Positions 6,690-15,318 of a stretch of 25,857 nucleotides of DNA are shown one piece after another; positions within the stretch are counted from its first letter, which is position 1, and every line of letters begins with the position of its first letter. The DNA is from JBDSTZ01 sp039927975 (GTDB lineage Bacteria > Pseudomonadota > Gammaproteobacteria > Burkholderiales > Burkholderiaceae_D): the NCBI GenBank assembly GCA_039927975.1, contig JBDSTZ010000495.1, positions 1-25,857 on the forward strand, in the 5' to 3' direction. Under the pieces are notes generated by a model. That model saw only the letters and a program-made list of their open reading frames with translations, made no database searches and was not told where the DNA came from. The translations under genes were made by a program, and so were the position numbers.

Positions 6690-6926
6690 ATGAAAAAACC
6701 TGACAGCAAAGATGTTGTTCGAGCAACCATACGCCTGCCGGCGAATTTGTATCTAAGCATCGAGGAGGCGGCGAAGTACAACGGGCGATCCGTGAATGCT
6801 GAAATGGTAGCTCGCCTTGAATCCGTGCTGCTGCAGGACCAGCTCGGAAAACTCCTCCGCGAGCTTGGCGAAATCAAGCAGATCAACCGGGAAATTCTGG
6901 ATACGGTCGCCGACCGCCCCCGCTAA
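6690..6926 (+). CDS. Arc-like ribbon-helix-helix DNA-binding protein (78 aa)
   Basis: Residues 9-40 (VRATIRLPANLYLSIEEAAK, then NGRSVNAEMVARLE) are a clear Arc/MetJ ribbon-helix-helix domain of the phage Arc family: a beta strand with alternating contacts, then two helices. The C-terminal part (about 45-78) is a leucine-rich helix, LLRELGEIKQINREI, probably for oligomerisation. The ATG at 6690 is chosen over an upstream in-frame TTG at 6660 because the RHH domain normally starts within a dozen residues of the N-terminus. The gene stands alone with its own terminator (6949-6974) and probably autoregulates through the TGACGTCA pair upstream. In P22 Arc controls ant; no antirepressor gene is visible here. 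Confidence 0.85.
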   Translation: MKKPDSKDVVRATIRLPANLYLSIEEAAKYNGRSVNAEMVARLESVLLQDQLGKLLRELGEIKQINREILDTVADRPR

Positions 6927-6948
6927 CCAGCATGGGCCATCACAACGC

Positions 6949-6974
6949 AAACCCGCCTTGAGCGGGTTTTTTTT
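6949..6974 (+). terminator. Rho-independent terminator after the Arc-like gene
   Basis: An 8-bp perfect stem, AAACCCGC/GCGGGTTT, with a 5-nt loop is followed by a run of T to 6974. It separates the Arc-like gene from the rightward operon. Confidence 0.88.
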
Positions 6975-7012
6975 CGCCCCATTACCACGCGGGGGAAAAA
7001 TAAATCCGATAT

Positions 7013-7028
7013 ATCACCATTTGGTGTT
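7013..7028. promoter_or_regulatory. Repressor operator D (rightward operon, distal)
   Basis: ATCACCATTTGGTGTT; the same class as operator B at the cro promoter, here overlapping the -35. Centre 7020.5. Confidence 0.75.
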
Positions 7029-7055
7029 GACATAGAAATTACCGTTTAGTAATAT
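7027..7055 (+). promoter_or_regulatory. Promoter of the rightward operon
   Basis: Consensus TTGACA (7027-7032), a 17-bp spacer and TAATAT (7050-7055). Sequence and operator layout are nearly the same as the cro promoter in the opposite orientation. The expected start near 7062 gives a leader of about 25 nt before the first gene. Confidence 0.88.
7038..7053. promoter_or_regulatory. Repressor operator E (over the rightward -10)
   Basis: ATTACCGTTTAGTAAT, one base different from the complement of operator A. It covers most of the -10; centre 7045.5, 25 bp from operator D, the same spacing as operators A to B. Confidence 0.78.
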
Positions 7056-7086
7056 CGGTCGCAGTTGACAACTGCCAAGGACGCCG

Positions 7087-7236
7087 ATGAGCACCTTTAC
7101 TATCACGGTTCGCACGCTGAACAGCACTACCACCTACCCAGCGCAGTCGCGCTCAAGCTACGAGGCGTTCGTAGCGGCCATCGAGACCCATGGCGACATG
7201 CCCTGCGGAATCACCGTCACGCTGCTGTCGGCCTAA
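7087..7236 (+). CDS. Small protein, first gene of the rightward operon (49 aa)
   Basis: This 49-residue protein starts at ATG 7087 with an AAGGA Shine-Dalgarno at 7077-7081, 5 nt upstream. Its sequence (STFTITVRTLNSTTTYPAQS and on) suggests a small beta-alpha-beta fold: alternating hydrophobic strands, a central helix SYEAFVAAIETHG, and a final strand GITVTLLSA. I recall similar tiny proteins of unknown function in betaproteobacterial prophages upstream of integrase modules. A longer overlapping reading frame from TTG 7065 is rejected because it lacks a ribosome binding site and would displace this well-signalled start. Only two bases separate its stop from the next ATG. Confidence 0.75.
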   Translation: MSTFTITVRTLNSTTTYPAQSRSSYEAFVAAIETHGDMPCGITVTLLSA

Positions 7237-7238
7237 TC

Positions 7239-7448
7239 ATGGCGGACCACCACAAAGCAGCAATCGAAGGCGCACTCAAGTATGCGGTCGAGCGCGACCT
7301 GTCCCACCTCAATCTAAGCTTCTGCGACGAACACGATCGACGCCTTTTGATGTTTGTCAGCTCGCTGGCTACGCATCTCACCGCGCATGATCCCGACCTC
7401 GCAGCAAGAATCGATGCGATGTTTCACCCGCACCAGGTGGGCAAGTGA
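7239..7448 (+). CDS. Small helical phage protein (69 aa)
   Basis: The gene starts at ATG 7239, two bases after the preceding stop, and its stop overlaps the next ATG (TGATG), so it is embedded in a coupled operon. The product is mostly helical: ADHHKAAIEGALKYAVERDL, then LSHLNLSFCDEHDRRLLMFV, ending with HPHQVGK. No signal peptide or membrane segment is present and no family is recognised. An in-frame extension to TTG 7065 is an artefact of the open frame across the 49-aa gene. Confidence 0.75.
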   Translation: MADHHKAAIEGALKYAVERDLSHLNLSFCDEHDRRLLMFVSSLATHLTAHDPDLAARIDAMFHPHQVGK

Positions 7449-7789
7449 TGGCGCCGGCAACCGCGACCAGGTCGCGCCCCGCCCAGCCGCGGACGCCGCC
7501 GCTTGGCACCGGCGAACTGCACCACGCACTTGAGGACGCCCGAGACCTGAAGTGCCTGCACGCCTTTTGCGACAGCCTGGCTTGCACGAGTGCAGACGTC
7601 TCCACTGACGGCATCCGCCTCAACGTGGTCCGCATCCTCGACTTGATGCGCCGGCGCGGCTACTTGGTCGCCGATCCGGTCAAGCGCCCCGCGCCAGGAG
7701 TGAAGGGCCAGACCGCCTGGCACGTCGTCATCACCATCCCCGCCGGCCCGACCTTCGCGCTCGGCTTCTGCACGCCTGACACCTCCTAA
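7448..7789 (+). CDS. Phage protein with winged-helix-like segment (113 aa)
   Basis: The start is ATG 7448, overlapping the previous stop by one base; an alternative GTG at 7445 adds one residue. The N-terminal 25 residues are Pro/Arg-rich. Residues about 50-85 (GIRLNVVRILDLMRRRGYLV) look like the recognition region of a small winged helix, and GQTAWHVVITI is wing-like. A DNA-binding role is plausible but not established. The gene lies directly upstream of the ParB-domain gene, separated by 46 bases that include the ribosome binding site of the latter. It encodes one imperfect copy (7590-7605) of the 16-bp palindrome found in the ParB gene. Confidence 0.7.
   Translation: MAPATATRSRPAQPRTPPLGTGELHHALEDARDLKCLHAFCDSLACTSADVSTDGIRLNVVRILDLMRRRGYLVADPVKRPAPGVKGQTAWHVVITIPAGPTFALGFCTPDTS
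7590..7605. repeat. Imperfect copy of the 16-bp palindrome
   Basis: GTGCAGACGTCTCCAC differs at one position from the perfect palindrome at 8650-8665. It is inside the coding sequence of the 113-aa protein. Confidence 0.5.
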
Positions 7790-7835
7790 TGCAGCGGCTC
7801 GCGACACCCCATCCCCACACTACTCCGGAGCAACC

Positions 7836-10061
7836 ATGAGCAGCAATCAAGAACTCGCAGTCCAAGAAAAAACTATCATCGTCGACGAACTGGTCGACGA
7901 TGGCGGCGTGTACCAAATTACGGAGATGCACCGCATTCGCAAGTCGCCCGACAATCGCAAGCGCTTCGCCGAACTGGCGCTGCAGGAACTCGCGGCGAGC
8001 ATCAAACAGATGGGAGTGGCGCAGCCAATCCTCATCCGGCCAGTAACTCCGACCGCCGACGCGCCGGAAGATTACGAAATCGTCGCCGGCGAGCGCCGCT
8101 ACCGCGCCTCCCTGATCGCCGGCATGGCAACTATCCCTGCGATGATCCGGAAGCTGAGCGACCTTCAAGCGGCAAAGATCCGCATCTTGGAAAATCTGCA
8201 GCGCGAAGACCCACACCCGCTGGAGGAGGCCGAGGGCTACCAGCTCCTAATGCAGAAGCACGGCTACAACGCCGACCAGCTGGCCGACGAGGTCAGCAAG
8301 AGCCGTTCCTACATTTACGGTCGCCTGAAATTCTGCTCGCTGAGCACGGCCGTGCGCGAGCAGTTCCTGGACGACAAAATCAGCGCATCAATTGCACTGC
8401 TGATCGCGCGCATTCCGGTCCCATCACTTCAAGCTCGCGCATTGAAGGAGGTTTTGATACCAGACCATTACACCGAAGAGCCGCTGTCATACAGGGCCGC
8501 TGCGGCGCACATCCAGAAACGTTACATGCTCGACCTCACGAGTGCTATCTTCGCACCGGGCGACGCGAAGCTGATCGCGACCGCCGGTGCGTGCAGCAAA
8601 TGCCCGAAGCGGACTGGGAACCAGCCGGAAATCTTCGCCGACGTTAGCAGTGCAGACGTCTGCACAGATCCCGATTGCTTCAGCGAGAAGCGCGCAGCTC
8701 ACTTCGATAAATTACTTGCTCTCGCCGACAAGAAGGGGATCCCCGTACTGGAAGATAAGGAATTGGATCGCTTTAACGGCGACCGATGGCGCCGGGACGG
8801 CGACCTTGTCGCCGGCACAGAGTCGCTGCATTACTTTGATCGAAATGCTCCGGCCACGAAGAATGAAGGAACGCCAGCGAAGCTACTGCCGTCAGGCGCG
8901 CTGCCAGAGCCAGCGGCATATCTGAAGGATGCTAGCGGCGAAGTCCGTCCGGCATACAAGCGGCGCGCAGTACAGGCTGCGTTGGAAGCAGCCGGATTTT
9001 GCGAGACGGTCGAGCAGCACGCGGAACGCATGGTTTCCGCGAACGACAAGGATACGAAGCAAGCGGCCAAGAAAAATGCAAAGCAAGAAGCGGAAGAGCT
9101 GCAGCGTGCAAGGCAGTCGGTAAGAGCGCGGCAGGAAACCGACTATCGCGTGGCGCTGTATAGGAAGCTTCGGCAGAGCGGCGCGGCGGGGTTCAACCTG
9201 TCATCGCTCCGCGAATTTGCAAAGCTCATGGTCCGCGACGACAACAACTACGCCATCCCGGATGACCTGATCGGCGATGTGTACCCGTTCGAGCGCGCGA
9301 CCGATGACGCCGTCTGCGACTACATCGACCAGGCGAGCCTTCCTGAGGTTCAAATGATCTTGGTCGACCTTGCCATGGGAGAGTGCCTCCTCGTGGAGGG
9401 CAGCGACATTGATGATCTCGACAACCATTGGCATGCGGAGACATACCGCACCATGGAGAAAATGGCTCGTTGCGAAGGCATCAGCCCTGAAGATGTGCGG
9501 CGCGATCTTCGGATGCAAACCGTTGAGCTGGCAAACCTGGGTGACGGCGAGTTTGCAGATTTTATCCGCGTGAATCCTCAACGCATCGACGAACTGAAGG
9601 ACTTCGTTGTCGCCGAACGCCCCTACCAGCTGACGACGCTCGAAGCTGCGGCGCTCGATAACGGGCTGGAATTTTGGCAAGGCAAATTCATCCCGGTCGA
9701 TCAGGTCGGCGATGCGCAAACCAATGCGACCCCGGCCAATAACGAAGCCGATGCTGTGGCCTCAACGTTCACCGACGAGGACGAGGACGCCCAGCTGGCG
9801 GAGGCGATGATCGAGGCGCCGAAACCGGCAGCGAAGAGGGCGGCAAAGAAGTCGAAGCCTGCCCCTGCAGCCGCTCAGGCCGAGGCGCCCGCCGACAAGG
9901 CCGCCCCAGTCCTCAAGGTCAAGAAGGCTGATCCAAAGCCGGCCAAGCAGGTGCTATCGCCAGCTGCCGCTTGGCCCTTCCCAAAATCCAGCACCGATGT
10001 GCTCACCCCAGCAACGCCAACGCCTGCAGCAACCACTCAAACCGAAGAGGCCTCCGCATGA
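7836..10061 (+). CDS. Large ParB/Spo0J-domain phage protein (741 aa)
   Basis: Residues about 30-125 form a ParB N-terminal domain with the signature GERRYR (85-90), the box that binds and hydrolyses CTP in ParB proteins, and RILENLQREDPHPLEEAEGY. Residues 140-170 are the following HTH (YNADQLADEVSKSRSYIYGR). A cysteine-rich segment around 253-283 (CSKC and CTDPDC) may bind metal. The middle has a charged helical stretch, and the C-terminus (about 670-741) is a Lys/Ala/Pro-rich disordered tail. No ParA partner is encoded nearby, so it is probably not a classical partition protein; ParB-domain proteins without ParA are common in phages and mobile elements. The start ATG follows a CCGGAG ribosome binding site, and the stop overlaps the next ATG. 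Confidence 0.9.
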   Translation: MSSNQELAVQEKTIIVDELVDDGGVYQITEMHRIRKSPDNRKRFAELALQELAASIKQMGVAQPILIRPVTPTADAPEDYEIVAGERRYRASLIAGMATIPAMIRKLSDLQAAKIRILENLQREDPHPLEEAEGYQLLMQKHGYNADQLADEVSKSRSYIYGRLKFCSLSTAVREQFLDDKISASIALLIARIPVPSLQARALKEVLIPDHYTEEPLSYRAAAAHIQKRYMLDLTSAIFAPGDAKLIATAGACSKCPKRTGNQPEIFADVSSADVCTDPDCFSEKRAAHFDKLLALADKKGIPVLEDKELDRFNGDRWRRDGDLVAGTESLHYFDRNAPATKNEGTPAKLLPSGALPEPAAYLKDASGEVRPAYKRRAVQAALEAAGFCETVEQHAERMVSANDKDTKQAAKKNAKQEAEELQRARQSVRARQETDYRVALYRKLRQSGAAGFNLSSLREFAKLMVRDDNNYAIPDDLIGDVYPFERATDDAVCDYIDQASLPEVQMILVDLAMGECLLVEGSDIDDLDNHWHAETYRTMEKMARCEGISPEDVRRDLRMQTVELANLGDGEFADFIRVNPQRIDELKDFVVAERPYQLTTLEAAALDNGLEFWQGKFIPVDQVGDAQTNATPANNEADAVASTFTDEDEDAQLAEAMIEAPKPAAKRAAKKSKPAPAAAQAEAPADKAAPVLKVKKADPKPAKQVLSPAAAWPFPKSSTDVLTPATPTPAATTQTEEASA
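8650..8665. repeat. Perfect 16-bp palindrome inside the ParB-domain gene
   Basis: GTGCAGACGTCTGCAC is fully self-complementary. Its length matches parS-type sites, but its sequence is unlike the canonical chromosomal parS. It may be fortuitous. Confidence 0.5.
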
Positions 10062-10765
10062 AAATCCCATTCATCCAGAAGATCAAGCAGCTGTCGGCCG
10101 CGCTCGCGTCCCACTTCGCGAGCAAACCGGCGCCGACGCCCGTGCGCTGCAATAACATCCTCGCACTGGTGCACCACCTGTGCGACTACGATCACGCCAA
10201 AGCAACCTGGTTGCTGCGCTGGCTGGCCTACCCGCTCAAGAATCCCGGCGCACGCATGGACACTGCCGTCCTCGTCACCGGCGACCAGGGGACGTGCAAG
10301 AGCATGCTGTTCGAGCGCGTCATGGTGCAGATCTATCATCATGCCGCTTCGGTGATCGAACCTTGGCAGCTTTCCAGTCGCCAGAATTACTGGGCGGACC
10401 ACAAGCGCCTGGTCGTGGTCGACGGCTACCTGAGCCCGCTGGAAGTGGCGCATGCAAAGTCGTATCTCGCCTGCAGCTCGGTTGTCCTTCAAAGCAGAGG
10501 ACAAGACCCGCGCGAGCAACAGAATCGCATGAACTTCGTGTTCATGACCAAGGACGTCGAGGTGCTGCCCGACCACCTTAAAAGCAATCGTTTCTTTCTC
10601 CTGGACGTCCCGCCGCCACTGTCCGGCGAGAGCTACCGGGCGATCGCGCACGAGATCGAGAACGGCGGCGGCGAGGCGTTCCTCGATTTCCTGATGCGTC
10701 TCGACATGGGCAACTTCAATGCGCGAAGCCCCGCTCCAGCGGCCTTTAATGCGGAGGCGGCATGA
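10058..10765 (+). CDS. Small phage P-loop ATPase, DUF5906/SF3-like (235 aa)
   Basis: This is a stand-alone ATPase domain. It has Walker A GDQGTCKS (75-82), Walker B LVVVDG (118-123), a sensor strand FVFMTKD (160-166) and a conserved arginine in NRFF (Arg178). The order and spacing are those of the helicase half of D5/DUF5906-type phage primase-helicases, but the primase half is absent and the protein is short. It is translated by coupling to the ParB-domain gene (ATGA at 10058) and coupled to the next gene. With the separate VapE-type helicase on the leftward arm, the element encodes two related hexameric-type ATPases. The role is unknown; a loader or a partner of the ParB-domain protein is possible. 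Confidence 0.82.
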   Translation: MKIPFIQKIKQLSAALASHFASKPAPTPVRCNNILALVHHLCDYDHAKATWLLRWLAYPLKNPGARMDTAVLVTGDQGTCKSMLFERVMVQIYHHAASVIEPWQLSSRQNYWADHKRLVVVDGYLSPLEVAHAKSYLACSSVVLQSRGQDPREQQNRMNFVFMTKDVEVLPDHLKSNRFFLLDVPPPLSGESYRAIAHEIENGGGEAFLDFLMRLDMGNFNARSPAPAAFNAEAA

Positions 10766-11316
10766 TCCCGAAAATCACGATCGACGAGGCGCATGTCTTC
10801 GCGCAGGGTCTCATCGCCGCCGGCTGGCACAACGCCGATCCGGATTGCGTGTCCAGCCTGCATCGCCAGCTGGAAACGGCACTTGCGGCCTATCATGCGG
10901 AGCTACTCAATGAGAACCTGACGCTCGAGGCCGAGCGCCAGAAGCGCCGGATCGGCGAGCTATACACTGCCATGCACGAACACGGCTCGGGCTTCTCGGC
11001 CTGGCGCGACGCGGAGGTCGAGAGCCTGAAGTGGACCGTCGAGGAGCGCAACGCCGTCATCGGCGGCCTGATGTTCGACGCCGCGAAAGTGGAAGTTGCT
11101 GCCACCGCCCGAGAGATCGGCTCACAAATCCCCAGCGACGCCACCCGCCAGAACATGGAACTGGTAATCGCACGCCTTGAGCAGATAGCTGACAATTCCA
11201 GCACCAATTACCGCGAGGACGCTGAACAGGCGCTGGCGTGCGCTCGCGCCGTGCTGACACAGCTGGCTGCCGTCCTCCTACCAGCGGGTGCAGCAGGTCA
11301 GGACGGCGGTGCGTGA
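10762..11316 (+). CDS. Phage protein of unknown function, helical (184 aa)
   Basis: The ATG at 10762 overlaps the ATPase stop. Predicted to be almost all helix; residues 45-75 (LLNENLTLEAERQKRRIGEL) and 135-175 are heptad-like and may form coiled coils. Central SLKWTVEERNAVIGGLMFDA is the most conserved-looking block. No membrane segments, signal peptide or catalytic motif are visible. The stop overlaps the next ATG (TGATG at 11314-11318). I recognise no family. Confidence 0.75.
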   Translation: MIPKITIDEAHVFAQGLIAAGWHNADPDCVSSLHRQLETALAAYHAELLNENLTLEAERQKRRIGELYTAMHEHGSGFSAWRDAEVESLKWTVEERNAVIGGLMFDAAKVEVAATAREIGSQIPSDATRQNMELVIARLEQIADNSSTNYREDAEQALACARAVLTQLAAVLLPAGAAGQDGGA

Positions 11317-11585
11317 TGCGATCATTCGAATTCAACGGCGCGCGGATCGTGGAAAACCCTATGCTCGGGCCGACCCCGCGCATTCAAGCGACTCAGGCCT
11401 TCGAGGCCATCCAGTCGCCCGAGCTTGTCGCCAGCACGAACGCATGGATGAAAGATTTTTTCGGCATGCACGACCCAATATATTTTTTAGAGAACAAGGT
11501 GGTGGTGATGTCGCCTGGCAATCTGCAAAAATTGCGAGCCGAAATGCTCCGACCAACTGCCGCTGGTGCAGGCGGCCCGGGATGA
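11316..11585 (+). CDS. Small phage protein, unknown function (89 aa)
   Basis: The start is ATG 11316, sharing one base with the previous stop; an earlier in-frame start at 11238 would overlap that gene by 79 bases and is not preferred. The protein begins RSFEFNGARIVENPMLGP. Its core, WMKDFFGMHDPIYFLENKVVV, is followed by a short basic helix. Neither HTH nor metal-binding residues are evident. It belongs to the coupled rightward operon. Confidence 0.7.
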   Translation: MRSFEFNGARIVENPMLGPTPRIQATQAFEAIQSPELVASTNAWMKDFFGMHDPIYFLENKVVVMSPGNLQKLRAEMLRPTAAGAGGPG

Positions 11586-11785
11586 TCGCGATCACAGTGG
11601 AAGTCCACTCGATCGCGCGAATCGAAGAACACGCCACAAAGGCTTTCGCGGCAGGCAAGCCCAGCACCGCGAACCCTTATCGGCTTGAATCTACGGCGCA
11701 CCGTATTTGGATGCTGCACTACGACAAATTCGAGCGCCAAGTCAAAAGAGCAGCGGCCACCGAGGCCCAGGAGAAAAAATCATGA
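11582..11785 (+). CDS. Small basic phage protein (67 aa)
   Basis: The start at ATG 11582 overlaps the preceding stop (ATGA), and its own stop overlaps the next ATG at 11782. The 67 residues comprise a short strand (IAITVEVHS) and a long basic helix (HRIWMLHYDKFERQVKRAAA). No family recognised. Coupling at both ends argues that it is a genuine gene. Confidence 0.68.
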   Translation: MIAITVEVHSIARIEEHATKAFAAGKPSTANPYRLESTAHRIWMLHYDKFERQVKRAAATEAQEKKS

Positions 11786-12021
11786 TCAGCATGTTCCTCA
11801 GTGACGACGAACTGCGGGAGCTGACCAAGCGAACGCACCATTCGTCGCAAGCAAAGGTGCTAGGATCGATGGGCATCACGTTCATCCAGCGGCCGGACAG
11901 CAGCCTGGCCGTCCTGCGGGCCCATGTGGAAGATGTAATGTCCGGCGCCGGCGCGAAGACCAAACGCACAAAGGCGCCGCCGGAAATTAATTGGAGTGGT
12001 ATCAATGCCGCGCGCGCGTAA
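11782..12021 (+). CDS. DUF4224 protein next to integrase (79 aa)
   Basis: Residues 4-48 (FLSDDELRELTKRTHHSSQA, followed by VLGSMGITFIQRPDSSLAV) match the DUF4224 pattern, a small MerR/excisionase-like fold usually found immediately upstream of tyrosine integrases in proteobacterial prophages. The ATG overlaps the upstream stop, and its 3' end overlaps the integrase start by 17 bases. The tail is Lys/Ala-rich. It may act as a recombination directionality factor; that is inference from its position and small DNA-binding look. Confidence 0.82.
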   Translation: MISMFLSDDELRELTKRTHHSSQAKVLGSMGITFIQRPDSSLAVLRAHVEDVMSGAGAKTKRTKAPPEINWSGINAARA

Positions 12022-13057
12022 TCCAGAGAACAAAGCATTGCCGGCCCGCTGGCGATTCACCCACGGCGCCTACTATTACCAAGTCCCTCCTGGTCAAGAG
12101 CCGGCCTGGGACAACAAGAAAACGTTCCGCCTCGGCGTCAGCCTGTCCGATGCTTACCAGGAGTGGGCGAAGCGCCTGAAGTCGCGGCAGGACGTCCGCA
12201 CCATCGCGTCGCTGCTCGACCGCTACGCGCTCGAATGCATCCCCACCAAGGCCATCACCACACAACAGCAGAACCGGATTGCCCTGGGAAAGGTGCGCAC
12301 CGCGTTCGGCGCCTTCGGCCTGGACGAGATCAAGCCCCAGTACGTCTACCAATACATTGACGGCCGCGACGCCAAGACGTCCGCGCGCCGCGAGATGGAG
12401 CTACTGTCGCACGCGCTGACCAAAGCGGTCGAGTGGGGCGCGATCGACCGCCACCCCTTCAAGGGCGAGGTGCGCCTGAAGGGCGAGAAGGCTCGCACCA
12501 GGTACATCGAGGATTGGGAGGTCGTCGAGTTTCTCTCGCTCACGCCGCGCCGCAAATCCGGCAGCGTCCTGGCCGCCCAGGCGTACATCCGAGTCAAGCT
12601 GCTCACCGGAATCCGGCGCGGCAACATGCTGCGCCTGACCATGTCAGACCTGAAGGAAGACGGCATCCATGTCGAGCCAGGCAAGACGGAAGGTAGCACC
12701 GGAAAACGCGTGATCTTTCAGTGGTCGGACGAGCTACGCGCGGCCGTGGCCATGGCGAAGGAAGCGCGGCCGCTGAAGTTGTCGCCGTTCCTATTTTGCA
12801 ACAGAAAAGGCGAGGGCTATTTCAACGAGAAGAACGGGCGCGCCGGCGGATGGGAGTCGCTGTGGCGCAATTTCGCCGCGCGCGTGATGGAAGAAACCAA
12901 GGTCACCGAGAGCTTCACCGAGCACGACTTGCGCGCCAAGTGCGCCAGCGATGCGTCCACGCTTGAGCACGCAAGGCAACTGCTGACGCACGCGGATGAC
13001 AAGCTAACCGAGCGTGTGTACCGCCGCCGGCCGGAGCTCATAAAACCCCTGCGCTAG
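12005..13057 (+). CDS. int: Tyrosine recombinase integrase (350 aa)
   Basis: This enzyme catalyses site-specific integration and excision of the element. The N-terminal part (about 1-60) is an arm-type DNA-binding domain, followed by a SAM-like core-binding domain (about 65-165) and the catalytic domain. Visible catalytic residues are Arg204 in LTGIRRGN, His307 and Arg310 in TEHDLRAK, His329 in LLTHADD and the nucleophile Tyr339 in ERVYRRRPE. Length is typical. ATG 12005 is chosen over GTG 11996. The gene is the last of the rightward operon, so its expression should be repressed together with that operon in a lysogen. It ends 97 bases from the 3' end of a tRNA-Ser gene, the probable attachment site. 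Confidence 0.95.
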   Translation: MPRARNPENKALPARWRFTHGAYYYQVPPGQEPAWDNKKTFRLGVSLSDAYQEWAKRLKSRQDVRTIASLLDRYALECIPTKAITTQQQNRIALGKVRTAFGAFGLDEIKPQYVYQYIDGRDAKTSARREMELLSHALTKAVEWGAIDRHPFKGEVRLKGEKARTRYIEDWEVVEFLSLTPRRKSGSVLAAQAYIRVKLLTGIRRGNMLRLTMSDLKEDGIHVEPGKTEGSTGKRVIFQWSDELRAAVAMAKEARPLKLSPFLFCNRKGEGYFNEKNGRAGGWESLWRNFAARVMEETKVTESFTEHDLRAKCASDASTLEHARQLLTHADDKLTERVYRRRPELIKPLR

Positions 13058-13065
13058 TGATTTGA

Positions 13066-13097
13066 ATAGTACAATCGGCATCTATAGTACAACGGGC
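13066..13097 (+). repeat. Two direct repeats near the att junction, candidate integrase arm sites
   Basis: ATAGTACAATCGGC (13066-13079) and ATAGTACAACGGGC (13084-13097) match at 12 of 14 positions with an 18-bp period, between the int stop and the tRNA gene. Arm-type integrase sites are often short tandem repeats in this place. Confidence 0.5.
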
Positions 13098-13101
13098 AAA
13101 A

Positions 13102-13130
13102 AAAATCCCTCAGAGATCGAGGGATTTTCT
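13102..13130 (+). terminator. Bidirectional terminator between int and tRNA-Ser
   Basis: AAAATCCCTC (13102-13111) pairs perfectly with GAGGGATTTT (13119-13128) across a 7-nt loop. A-rich and T-rich flanks on both sides allow termination from either direction. Confidence 0.85.
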
Positions 13131-13153
13131 TTTAAATTCAACGACTTAAACTT

Positions 13154-13201
13154 TGGCGGAGAGACGGGGATTCGAACCCCGGATAGGCTATGAACCTATA
13201 C
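13154..13201. other. Probable attachment site (3' part of tRNA-Ser)
   Basis: The 3' half of the tRNA gene faces the int gene, the usual layout when a tyrosine recombinase targets a tRNA and the element restores the tRNA 3' end. The exact core cannot be set because the other junction is outside the window. Confidence 0.45.
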
Positions 13202-13244
13202 ACGCTTTCCAGGCGTGCGACTTCAACCACTCATCCATCTCTCC
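13154..13244 (-). tRNA. tRNA-Ser(GGA)
   Basis: On the minus strand GGAGAGA pairs with TCTCTCC as acceptor stem, followed by G and an encoded CCA (13156-13154). The anticodon arm CACGC-CTGGAAA-GCGTG gives anticodon GGA, reading UCC and UCU. A long variable arm typical of serine tRNA and the T-arm with GGTTCGAATCC are present. The 91-nt length includes CCA. Its 3' end points at the integrase gene. Confidence 0.95.
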
Positions 13245-13248
13245 TGCT

Positions 13249-13264
13249 CTTCGCTTTCGCGAAG
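13249..13264. repeat. Small hairpin upstream of tRNA-Ser
   Basis: CTTCGC/GCGAAG stem with a TTTC loop, between the tRNA promoter and the mature 5' end, so it is part of the precursor leader. Confidence 0.4.
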
Positions 13265-13270
13265 CCGCAG

Positions 13271-13299
13271 ATTATACCAAACATTCCGCCGAGTACCAA
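13271..13299 (-). promoter_or_regulatory. tRNA-Ser promoter
   Basis: On the minus strand TTGGTA (13299-13294), a 17-bp spacer and a perfect TATAAT (13276-13271), 27 bases before the tRNA 5' end. Confidence 0.8.
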
Positions 13300-13317
13300 T
13301 GTTTCGGCACGCCCCGC

Positions 13318-15318
<2,001 letters not shown>

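Noticed and set aside
7065..7448. 127-codon frame starting at TTG 7065
   Set aside because: The first part is out of frame with the 49-aa gene that has a good Shine-Dalgarno; only the part from ATG 7239 is supported.
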